Positions 16,713 through 24,164 of a stretch of DNA of 64,000 nt are shown one piece after another (the first letter of the stretch is position 1; the number at the start of each line of letters is the position of its first letter). The notes below the pieces were generated by a model, which saw only the letters and a list, made by a program, of their open reading frames with translations, had not been told where the DNA came from and did not search any database. Both the position numbers and the translations under genes were made by a program. Source of the DNA: Embleya hyalina (GTDB taxonomy: Bacteria; Actinomycetota; Actinomycetes; Streptomycetales; Streptomycetaceae); contig NZ_BIFH01000035.1 of NCBI RefSeq assembly GCF_003967355.1, forward strand, positions 1-64,000, written 5' to 3'.

Positions 16713-18332
16713 ATGACACACGCTCTGGACGGCCGCATACCCCTGGGGGAGCCCACATCGGGCGCGGGCGGGACCGCCCGCCGTACGTGGCGCCGACACG
16801 CGCGCATGGTGCTGATCGGAATCACCGAGCACCCCTACGTGATCACTCTGGCCCTGGTCGGCCTGCTGACCGTGCTCGGCATCAACGGCGCCGACTGGCC
16901 GGCCCAGATCTTCCGCGCCTGGCTGGTGCGCGACCACGGCGCGGTGTTGTGGAACAACCAGTGGTACGGCGGGCATCTGCTGCCCGGCTACAGCGTGATC
17001 ACCCCGGTCCTGGCCGGCGGCATCGGCACCCGCCTGCTCACCGCGATCTCCTGCGTCACCGCCGCGTGGGCCTTCTCCCGGCTGCGCCTGGGCCGCGGGG
17101 ATCTGGCCCGCCGGGTGGGCAGTTGCTGGTTCGCGGTCATCGTCAGCATCGAATACCTGATCGGCCGCACCCCGTTCGTGCTCGGCGTGGCCGCCGGCCT
17201 GATGGCGATCCTGGCGGCCCGGTCCGGGCACCGGGCGTGGGCGGCGGTGGCGGCCGGCTTCTGCGGCCTGGCCAGCCCGCTGGCCGCGGCGTTCCTGCTG
17301 ATGATCGCGCTGGCGTGGGTGCCCTCCGAGCGGGTGTGGGCGACCCGGTTCAGCCTGTCGCCGGCCGTGCTCGGCCTGGTGATGTCGCTGGTCTTCCCCG
17401 GCGGCGGCGACTTCGCCTTCCCGCTGTGGCGGTTCGCCGCCATCCTGGGCTTCGCCGGCGTGGGCCTGGCCCTGGTGCCGCGCACCGAGGTCAGCGCGCG
17501 CCGCTTCCTGTGGTTGTACGCGCTCTCCTCCACCGTGCTGTTCCTGATCCCCAGCGCGGTGGGCGGCAACGTGGCCCGGCTCGGCGAGTTGTGCGCCGGT
17601 CCGCTGATGGCCGTGGTGCTGCTCTCGCTGGGCCGCCGCCGCCTGGTGATCCTGCTCGCCGTGCCGCTGCTCGCCTGGCAGTTCTCCTCCGCGGGCAAGG
17701 CGGTCGCCTTCAACAACCAGGACAGCACCGGCAAGAACTCCGCCTACTACACCGGGATGCTCGACTTCCTGGAGCGGGCCAATCTGCCGGTGGGCCGGAT
17801 CGAGATCCCGTTCACCCGCGGCCACTGGGAGACCGTCTACGTCGCCGAGCACATGCCGCTCGCCCGCGGGTGGGAGCGCCAACTCGACCGCGCGCACAAC
17901 TCGGTGCTGTACGGCCCCGGCCTGGACGAGGCGCAGTACCACGCGTGGGTGCGCGAGACCGGGGTGCGCTTCATCGCCCTGCCCGACGTCCCGCTGGACC
18001 CGTCCGCCAAGCGCGAGGCGGAGATCCTGCGCGCGGGCGCCGACTGGCTGGTCCCGGTGTGGTCCGACCCGCACTGGGTGATCTGGGAGGTGGCGGACCC
18101 GGTTCCGCTCCTGGACGGCCCCGGGCAACTGGTCGACATCACCCCGAGCGGCTTCACCCTGCTCGCCCAGCAGGCCGGCACGTTCACCGTACGGATCCAC
18201 CGGACCAGCTGGTTCGTCGCGAACAAACCCAATACGAGCATCGGCGAGACCGAGGACGGCTGGACCGAGGTGACCGTCACCGAACCCGGTGAGGTCACCA
18301 TCACGGCGAAGGCGTCGGCCGTCCTGCCCTGA
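16713..18332 (+). CDS. polytopic membrane protein, GT-C-like layout (paralogue 2)
   Basis: A 539-aa integral membrane protein, a full-length paralogue of the protein at 13457-15079. Identical stretches include NNQWYGGHLLPGYS, VGSCWFAV, YLIGRTPF, IPFTRGHWE and GWERQLDR. About ten membrane helices lie between residues 30 and 340, then a soluble C-terminal domain of strands (LLDGPGQLVDITPSGF, GTFTVRIHRTSWF). The ATG at 16713 follows GAAAAACTGGGCCCGTC, a leader sequence partly shared with paralogue 1. Function is unknown; involvement in cell-envelope glycan or lipid-linked sugar chemistry is only a topology-based guess. Confidence 0.75.
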   Translation: MTHALDGRIPLGEPTSGAGGTARRTWRRHARMVLIGITEHPYVITLALVGLLTVLGINGADWPAQIFRAWLVRDHGAVLWNNQWYGGHLLPGYSVITPVLAGGIGTRLLTAISCVTAAWAFSRLRLGRGDLARRVGSCWFAVIVSIEYLIGRTPFVLGVAAGLMAILAARSGHRAWAAVAAGFCGLASPLAAAFLLMIALAWVPSERVWATRFSLSPAVLGLVMSLVFPGGGDFAFPLWRFAAILGFAGVGLALVPRTEVSARRFLWLYALSSTVLFLIPSAVGGNVARLGELCAGPLMAVVLLSLGRRRLVILLAVPLLAWQFSSAGKAVAFNNQDSTGKNSAYYTGMLDFLERANLPVGRIEIPFTRGHWETVYVAEHMPLARGWERQLDRAHNSVLYGPGLDEAQYHAWVRETGVRFIALPDVPLDPSAKREAEILRAGADWLVPVWSDPHWVIWEVADPVPLLDGPGQLVDITPSGFTLLAQQAGTFTVRIHRTSWFVANKPNTSIGETEDGWTEVTVTEPGEVTITAKASAVLP

Positions 18333-18388
18333 CGGGGGCGGGTAGGGTAATTCGGGTTCATGCCCTGGTGGAAAGGTAAAGCAGACCG

Positions 18389-19066
18389 ATGGCCGAGCAC
18401 CACGACCACTCCAGCCACGATCACCACGATCACGAAAAGGGCCGGATCTTTGTGATGGGCCGCCCGGTGGACTCGTACCCCGCCATGGCGCCCGAGGCCG
18501 CGCGCGGCAAGGTCCTGCGCGTCACCGTGGTCGGCGAGGAAGTCCTGCACCGGCCCTGCGCCGAGATCACCGAGTTCGGCACCGACGAGCTGAACACCCT
18601 GATCGACGACATGTTCCTGACCATGTACGTCGCCGACGGCGTGGGCCTGGCCGCGAACCAGGTCGACGTCGGCATCCGGCTGTTCGTCTACGACTGCGTG
18701 GACGAGGACGGCCACCGGCACGTCGGCCACATCCTCAACCCGGTCCTGGACGAACTGCCCGCGACCGAACGGCACCTGGAGGAGGCGGGCGAGGGCTGCC
18801 TGTCCGTCCCCGGCCCGCACGAGGACCTGGCCCGCCCCGACCGCGCCATCGCCCGGGGTGTGGACAAGGACGGCAACCCGCTGGTGATCGAGGGCGAGGG
18901 CTACTTCGCCCGCTGCCTCCAGCACGAGACCGACCACCTCAACGGCTACCTGTACATCGACCGGCTCTCCAAGCGCGAGCGCAAGAACGTGCTCAAGGAG
19001 ATGGAGTCGATGCGGGACGAGGTGTTCGCCAAGCGCGACGCGAAGGCCAAGCAGCTCGCGGGCTGA
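18389..19066 (+). CDS. def: peptide deformylase with His-rich N-terminus
   Basis: It removes the formyl group from the N-terminal Met of new proteins. All three family motifs are present: GVGLAANQ, EGCLSVPG (Cys metal ligand) and QHETDHLNG (two His ligands and the catalytic Glu). At 225 aa it is longer than the ~170-aa minimal enzyme because of an N-terminal extension. The first 17 residues contain nine His and several Asp (MAEHHDHSSHDHHDH), a likely metal-binding tail. The start ATG has AAAGGTAAAG upstream. It is separated by 56 bp from the membrane-protein gene and converges with nrdJ across a strong hairpin. Confidence 0.95.
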   Translation: MAEHHDHSSHDHHDHEKGRIFVMGRPVDSYPAMAPEAARGKVLRVTVVGEEVLHRPCAEITEFGTDELNTLIDDMFLTMYVADGVGLAANQVDVGIRLFVYDCVDEDGHRHVGHILNPVLDELPATERHLEEAGEGCLSVPGPHEDLARPDRAIARGVDKDGNPLVIEGEGYFARCLQHETDHLNGYLYIDRLSKRERKNVLKEMESMRDEVFAKRDAKAKQLAG

Positions 19067-19115
19067 CGCGGGAGCGCCTTCGAGCACGACACCGCGAACG
19101 ACACGACCGACAACG

Positions 19116-19159
19116 CCGGAAGGGGCGGGGAACCGATACCGGTTCCCCGCCCCTTCCGG
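19116..19159. terminator. bidirectional terminator between def and nrdJ
   Basis: A perfect 20-bp stem (left arm begins CCGGAAGGGGCGGGG) is closed by an ATAC loop, with further partial pairing outside it. It sits midway between the convergent def and nrdJ stops. Confidence 0.85.
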
Positions 19160-19194
19160 GCGTTCACGTCAAACCCGGGCCACCGCCCTCGCGG

Positions 19195-22047
19195 TCAGCT
19201 GCACCCGCTGGTCGAGCCGCAGCCCTCACAGACGTAGCAGCTGCCCGCCGGACGCATCTTGATCCCGCAGGAGAAGCACAGCGGGGCGTCCGCGCTGCGG
19301 CCCTGGCGGGCCTCCAGCAGCTCGGTGGAGGAGTGCACCGCGGCCGGCACCGGCTTCAGGTCCGGGACCTTGGGCGGGGCGTCGGTCGGCGCGGACTGCG
19401 CGAGGGTGCGCATGTCCTCCGCGGCGGCCGGCTCGTCCGGCTCGTAGGAGCCGGTCTCCAGGTGCCGGGTGCGCTCCGCGGCGGAGTGGATGCCGAGCGC
19501 CGAGCGGGTCTCGAACGGCAGGTGGTCGAGGGCCAGGCGACGGAAGATGTAGTCGACGATCGACTGGGCCATCCGCACGTCCGGGTCGTCGGTCAGACCG
19601 GCCGGCTCGAACCGCATGTTGGTGAACTTGGAGACGTAGGTCTCCAGCGGCACGCCGTACTGGAGCCCCACCGAGACCGCGATCGAGAAGGCGTCCATCA
19701 TGCCCGCGAGGGTCGAGCCCTGCTTGGACATCTTCAGGAAGACCTCGCCGAGGCCGTCGTCCGGGTAGGAGTTGGCGGTCATGTAGCCCTCGGCGCCACC
19801 CACCGAGAAGGAGGTGGTGATGCCGGGCCGGCCCTTGGGCAGGCGCTTGCGGACCGGGCGGTACTCGACGACCTTCTCCACCACGGTGGCCGCGGTCGAC
19901 TTGCCGTCGTCGGCCTTGCCCTTGTTCTCGCCCTTGCCGGCCGAGAGCGGCTGGCCGACCTTGCAGTTGTCGCGGTAGATCGCCAGCGCCTTGATGCCCA
20001 GCTTCCAGCCCTGGAAGTAGATCTCCTCGATCTCCTCCACGGTGGCGTCCTCGGACATGTTGACCGTCTTGGAGATCGCGCCGGAGATCCACGGCTGGAT
20101 CGCCGCCATCATCCGCACGTGGCCCATCGGCGAGATGGTGCGCTCGCCCATCGCGCAGTCGAACACCTCGTAGTGCTCGGTCTTCAGGCCGGGCGCGTCC
20201 ACCACGTGGCCGTGCTCGGCGATGTGCTCGACGATCGCCTCGACCTGCTCCGGCTGGTAGCCGAGCCGGGCGAGCGCCCGGGCGACCGTGCCGTTGACGA
20301 TCTGCATCGAGCCGCCGCCGACCAGCTTCTTGAACTTCACCAGCGCGAGGTCGGGCTCGACACCGGTGGTGTCGCAGTCCATCATCAGGCCGATCGTGCC
20401 GGTGGGGGCCAGCACCGAGGCCTGCGCGTTGCGGAAGCCGTGCTTGTCGCCGAGCTTGGCGACGTCCTTCCACGCCTTGGTGGCCAGGTCCCACACGGGG
20501 GTGTCCAGGTCGTCCATGCGCTTGCCGGTGTCGTTGGCGTCGGCGTGCTGACGCATCACCCGCTTGTGCGGCTCGGCGTTGCGGGCGTAGCCCTCGTACG
20601 CGCCGACGATGGCGGCCAGTTCGGCGGAGCGCTTGTAGGCGGTGCCGGTCATCAGCGAGGTGATCGCGCCGGCCAGCGCCCGGCCGCCGTCGCTGTCGTA
20701 CGCGTGGCCGGTGGCCATCAGCAGCGCGCCGAGGTTGGCGTAGCCGATGCCCAACTGGCGGAACGCGCGGGTGGTCTCGCCGATCTTCTCCGTCGGGAAG
20801 TCGGCGAAGCAGATCGAGATGTCCATCGCGGTGATGACCAGCTCGACGACCTTGGCGAAGTTGACCGCGTCGAAGGTGTCGTCGTCGCGCAGGAACTTCA
20901 TCAGGTTCAGCGAGGCGAGGTTGCAGGACGAGTTGTCCAGGTGCATGTACTCCGAGCACGGGTTGGACGCGGTGATCCGACCCGACTCGGGGCACGTGTG
21001 CCACTTGTTGATCTCGTCGTCGTACTGGATGCCGGGGTCGGCGCAGGCCCACGCGGCCTCGGCCATGCGACGGAACAGCGACTTGGCGTCCACCGTCTCG
21101 AGCACGTCGCCGGTGAGCCGGGCGCGCAGCCCGAACTCCTTGCCCTGCTCGACCGCGTTCATGAACTCGTCCGAGACCCGGACCGAGTTGTTCGCGTTCT
21201 GGTACTGCACCGAGGCGATGTCGGCGCCACCGAGGTCCATGTCGAAGCCCGCGTCGCGCAGCGCGCGGATCTTCTCCTCCTCCTTGACCTTGGTGTCGAT
21301 GAAGTCCTCGATGTCGGGGTGGTCGACGTCGAGCACGACCATCTTGGCCGCGCGGCGGGTGGCGCCGCCCGACTTGATCGTTCCGGCGGAGGCGTCGGCG
21401 CCGCGCATGAAGGAGACCGGACCCGAGGCGTTGCCGCCCGAGGTGAGCAGTTCCTTGCTGGAGCGGATCCGGGACAGGTTCAGGCCGGCGCCCGAGCCGC
21501 CCTTGAAGATCAGGCCCTCTTCCTTGTACCAGTCCAGGATCGAGTCCATCGAGTCGTCGACCGACAGGATGAAGCACGCGCTGACCTGCTGCTTCTGCGC
21601 GGTGCCGACGTTGAACCAGACCGGCGAGTTGAAGCTGAAGATCTGGTGCAGGAGGGCGTACGCCAACTCGTGCTCGAAGATCTCCGCGTCGGCGGGGCCG
21701 GCGAAGTAGCCGTTCTCCTCGCCCGACTTGCGGTAGGTCTTCACGACCCGGTCGATCAGCTGCTTCAGGCTCCACTCGCGCTGCGGCGTGCCCACCGCAC
21801 CGCGGAAGTACTTGCTCGTGACGATGTTGACCGCGTTCACCGACCAGGAGTCGGGGAACTCGACGCCGCGCTGTTCGAAGTTGATCGAGCCGTCGCGCCA
21901 GTTGGTCATGACGACGTCACGACGCTCCCAGACCACCTCGTCGTACGGGTGGACGCCGGGGGTCGTGTACACGCGCTCGATCCGCAGGCCCTTGCCGGGT
22001 CGTGACCGACCTGTACCGCGTGCCGAACCGCTCGTCGTCTCTGTCAT
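19195..22047 (-). CDS. nrdJ: vitamin B12-dependent (class II) ribonucleoside-diphosphate reductase
   Basis: It reduces ribonucleotides to deoxyribonucleotides using adenosylcobalamin, with no separate radical subunit or oxygen need. The 950-aa protein has FNSPVWFNVG and SACFILSVDDSMDSI near the N-terminus and SGAGLNLSRIRSSKE. The glycyl/thiyl-radical barrel follows with NPCSEYMHLDNSSCNL and LAPTGTIGLMMDCDTTG. A C-terminal Cys cluster (CFSCG...CYVCEGCG...GCS) acts as the redox-active, zinc-binding tail. The ATG at 22047 is preceded by AGAGGAGACGGC. It lies 150 bp downstream of nrdR on the same strand, the classic nrdRJ operon of Streptomyces. No AdoCbl riboswitch was recognised in this gap, consistent with the known arrangement in which the riboswitch governs the class I genes instead. 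Confidence 0.96.
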   Translation of the reverse strand: MTETTSGSARGTGRSRPGKGLRIERVYTTPGVHPYDEVVWERRDVVMTNWRDGSINFEQRGVEFPDSWSVNAVNIVTSKYFRGAVGTPQREWSLKQLIDRVVKTYRKSGEENGYFAGPADAEIFEHELAYALLHQIFSFNSPVWFNVGTAQKQQVSACFILSVDDSMDSILDWYKEEGLIFKGGSGAGLNLSRIRSSKELLTSGGNASGPVSFMRGADASAGTIKSGGATRRAAKMVVLDVDHPDIEDFIDTKVKEEEKIRALRDAGFDMDLGGADIASVQYQNANNSVRVSDEFMNAVEQGKEFGLRARLTGDVLETVDAKSLFRRMAEAAWACADPGIQYDDEINKWHTCPESGRITASNPCSEYMHLDNSSCNLASLNLMKFLRDDDTFDAVNFAKVVELVITAMDISICFADFPTEKIGETTRAFRQLGIGYANLGALLMATGHAYDSDGGRALAGAITSLMTGTAYKRSAELAAIVGAYEGYARNAEPHKRVMRQHADANDTGKRMDDLDTPVWDLATKAWKDVAKLGDKHGFRNAQASVLAPTGTIGLMMDCDTTGVEPDLALVKFKKLVGGGSMQIVNGTVARALARLGYQPEQVEAIVEHIAEHGHVVDAPGLKTEHYEVFDCAMGERTISPMGHVRMMAAIQPWISGAISKTVNMSEDATVEEIEEIYFQGWKLGIKALAIYRDNCKVGQPLSAGKGENKGKADDGKSTAATVVEKVVEYRPVRKRLPKGRPGITTSFSVGGAEGYMTANSYPDDGLGEVFLKMSKQGSTLAGMMDAFSIAVSVGLQYGVPLETYVSKFTNMRFEPAGLTDDPDVRMAQSIVDYIFRRLALDHLPFETRSALGIHSAAERTRHLETGSYEPDEPAAAEDMRTLAQSAPTDAPPKVPDLKPVPAAVHSSTELLEARQGRSADAPLCFSCGIKMRPAGSCYVCEGCGSTSGCS

Positions 22048-22197
22048 GCCGTCTCCTCTTTTGAACAACGCCGTGGGCAGGCCGGGGCATCCCGATGGGA
22101 GGACCCGGATGACCGGTCGGGTGGTCCGTCGTTCCTGTACTACCGACGTGTACTACCGAATGAAAATGTGAATGACCCGCGCGCAGGTGGCCCGCGC

Positions 22198-22701
22198 TCA
22201 GTCCGCGGCGGGGGCGTCCGCCGCGTTCGCGGGCACCGCGGGCTCGATCGACTCCGCGCGACCGGCGCGCAGCAGCGCGACCTCGGCCTCGAAGTCCTCC
22301 AGGGACTCGAAGGCCCGGTACACGGACGCGAACCGCAGATAGGCGACCTCGTCGAGCTCACGGAGCGGGCCCAATATGGTCAGGCCCACGTCGTGGGTGG
22401 TCAACTCGGCGCACCCGGTGGCCCGCACCGCCTCCTCGACCCGCTGGCCGAGCAGGGCCAGCGCGTCACCGGTGACCGGGCGGCCCTGACACGCCTTGCG
22501 CACGCCGGCGATGACCTTGTCCCGGCTGAACGGCTCGGTGACGCCGCTGCGCTTGATCACCGTGAGCGAGGCGGTCTCGATCGTGGTGAAGCGTCGTCCG
22601 CAGTCGGGGCACGAGCGACGGCGCCGGATGGCGGCCCCGTCGTCGGTGGTCCGGCTGTCCACGACGCGGCTGTCCGCTCGCCGACAGAAGGGGCAGTGCA
22701 T
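22198..22701 (-). CDS. nrdR: transcriptional repressor NrdR
   Basis: A 167-aa dNTP/ATP-sensing repressor of ribonucleotide reductase genes. The zinc ribbon is at the N-terminus ([17 protein letters not shown] ... [12 protein letters not shown]). The ATP-cone domain follows at ~45-140 ([24 protein letters not shown]). The C-terminal ~20 residues are an Ala/Pro/Glu extension. The ATG at 22701 follows GGGAGAGGGAACGGC. Two NrdR-box-like palindromes lie 184-231 bp upstream, implying autoregulation of the nrdRJ operon. Confidence 0.96.
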   Translation of the reverse strand: MHCPFCRRADSRVVDSRTTDDGAAIRRRRSCPDCGRRFTTIETASLTVIKRSGVTEPFSRDKVIAGVRKACQGRPVTGDALALLGQRVEEAVRATGCAELTTHDVGLTILGPLRELDEVAYLRFASVYRAFESLEDFEAEVALLRAGRAESIEPAVPANAADAPAAD

Positions 22702-22884
22702 GCCGTTCCCTCTCCCCCTCGTTCAGACGCAGGTCCTGCGTGGTGCCCGTGCGCGTCGCGCGCGAAGCGGCGAAACGTGCCCTGGTGGTGCCGCGGGTTG
22801 CCGCGCCCTCGCCCCGAGGGCCCACGCCTGGGGGCCCGTCCGGTGCGGTCCGGGAATGCTCCGGGAACATAGTATATACGGCAA

Positions 22885-22932
22885 CCACAACTTGTGGGCT
22901 TCTGCAACGCCCTCGACCACAAGATGTAGTGG
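22885..22932 (-). promoter_or_regulatory. paired NrdR boxes upstream of nrdRJ
   Basis: Two palindromic elements lie upstream of nrdR. CCACAACTTGTGG is at 22885-22897 and CCACAAGATGTAGTGG is at 22917-22932. Both resemble the NrdR box consensus (ACACWATATATWGTGT), and equivalent positions are 32 bp apart, about three helical turns, as required for NrdR octamers. On the minus strand a TATACT -10-like hexamer (22871-22876) lies just downstream of the proximal box. Confidence 0.8.
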
Positions 22933-23193
22933 CTACGGTAGACCGCGACCCGAGGCGCTGCAAGCCGACTCGCAGACGCTCGGAGAGCCCGCGGTGACCT
23001 CTCGTCATCCCCGCAGGTCACCGCCCGAGGAGTCGCCGAAATTAACCCGACCGGCCGCGTGTCGCGGCACACGAGCCGCGCACGCGACATTTCGGGCATC
23101 GGTTCCGTGGGCAATTCCCGAACGGAATTCGAATGTATGTACGATTACTACAGCGGGAACCGAATGATCGCCACCGGATTGGCCTAAATTCAC

Positions 23194-23209
23194 TCGAACG
23201 TGTGTTTGG
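23194..23209 (+). promoter_or_regulatory. LexA-binding SOS box of lexA
   Basis: TCGAACGTGTGTTTGG fits the Gram-positive/actinobacterial SOS box CGAAC-N4-GTTYG. It lies 63-78 bp before the lexA GTG and just downstream of a TAAATT -10-like hexamer, a position suited to repression. Confidence 0.85.
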
Positions 23210-23271
23210 CGCAACCTTTCGAACCCGACTACCGTTCTCCACGTGCGAGCAATCCGTCGAAAGGGCCAGCC

Positions 23272-24063
23272 GTGACCGGAGAAGCCACCGGAGCCATCCA
23301 CCCCGGAATCCGCACCGAAACCCTCCCCACGAAACACCCGCACAGCGCCACCGTGCCGCCGCCGGCGCCCGCCCCGGGCACCGAGAACGCGCAGGTCCAG
23401 GGCAGTGCGACGCGGCGTCCGGCGGGGGGGCTGACGCCGCGCCAGACGCGCGTCCTCGAAGTGATCCGCACCTCTGTCGAGTCGCGTGGATATCCGCCGA
23501 GCATGCGCGAGATCGGCGAGGCGGTCGGACTGTCCAGCACGTCCTCCGTCGCGCACCAGTTGATGGCGCTCGAACGCAAGGGTTATTTGCGCCGTGATCC
23601 GCATCGTCCGCGCGCCTACGAGGTGCGTTCGCCCGACGGCGGGCGTCCGCTCGCGCCGGCCGGACCGCACGCCGAGCGCGGCTCGCAGGCCGCGTCCTAC
23701 GTCCCGGTGGTCGGCCGGATCGCGGCCGGCGGTCCGATACTGGCCGAGCAGTCCGTCGAGGACGTCTTCCCGCTGCCGCGCCAGTTGGTCGGCGACGGTG
23801 ACGTGTTCCTGCTCAAGGTCAGCGGCGACTCGATGATCGAGGCCGCGATCATGGACGGCGACTACGTCGCGGTCCGCCGCCAGCCGGTCGCCGAGAACGG
23901 CGACATCGTCGCCGCGATGCTCGACGGCGAGGCCACCGTCAAGCGTCTGCGGCACCGGGACGGGCACCGCTGGCTGATGCCGCACAACCCCGCCTACGAG
24001 CCCATCCCGGGCGACGAGGCGACCATCCTGGGCCGTGTGGTCGCCGTCATGCGCCGAGTCTGA
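23272..24063 (+). CDS. lexA: LexA repressor of the SOS response
   Basis: A 263-aa repressor that self-cleaves when RecA filaments form. An N-terminal winged helix ([32 protein letters not shown] as recognition helix) is followed by the S24 autoprotease domain. The cleavage site is AAGG at Ala152-Gly153. Ser187 (GDSMIEA) and Lys224 (TVKRLRH) form the dyad. The first ~50 residues are a disordered extension not found in E. coli LexA but common in Streptomyces. The GTG at 23272 is preceded by AAAGGG. An SOS box lies upstream. It converges with the DinG-type helicase gene. Confidence 0.96.
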   Translation: MTGEATGAIHPGIRTETLPTKHPHSATVPPPAPAPGTENAQVQGSATRRPAGGLTPRQTRVLEVIRTSVESRGYPPSMREIGEAVGLSSTSSVAHQLMALERKGYLRRDPHRPRAYEVRSPDGGRPLAPAGPHAERGSQAASYVPVVGRIAAGGPILAEQSVEDVFPLPRQLVGDGDVFLLKVSGDSMIEAAIMDGDYVAVRRQPVAENGDIVAAMLDGEATVKRLRHRDGHRWLMPHNPAYEPIPGDEATILGRVVAVMRRV

Positions 24064-24093
24064 GATGACCGGGGACCCCCACATACCGCCCGC

Positions 24094-24131
24094 GGGCGGT
24101 CGTCCGGCGCGACCACGCCGAACGACCGCCC
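24094..24131. terminator. hairpin between lexA and the DinG-type gene
   Basis: The outer stem GGGCGGTCGT pairs with ACGACCGCCC. Inside the loop a second 5-bp stem (CGGCG/CGCCG) can form. It lies between convergent stops and suits termination in both directions. Confidence 0.7.
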
Positions 24132-24164
24132 TTCCCACGTCGGCGGCCGGGTCGTCACACCGGT

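Larger units (their letters stand above)
22702..23271. other. divergent regulatory region between nrdR and lexA
   Basis: This 570-bp stretch has no convincing gene. It holds the nrdR leader and its NrdR boxes on the left (22871-22932) and the lexA SOS box on the right (23194-23209). The segment 23120-23200 is noticeably AT-richer than its surroundings, as expected of promoters. A weaker SOS-like word, TCGAATGTATGTACGA (23129-23144), matches the CGAAC-N4-GTTCG consensus at 8 of 10 positions. Short open frames here lack ribosome binding sites and codon bias. Confidence 0.6.

Noticed and set aside
22048-22197. possible adenosylcobalamin riboswitch before nrdJ
   Set aside because: No B12-box-like sequence (GCCACTG) or long structured leader is visible in the 150-bp gap, and nrdJ is the B12-using enzyme, normally not riboswitch controlled.
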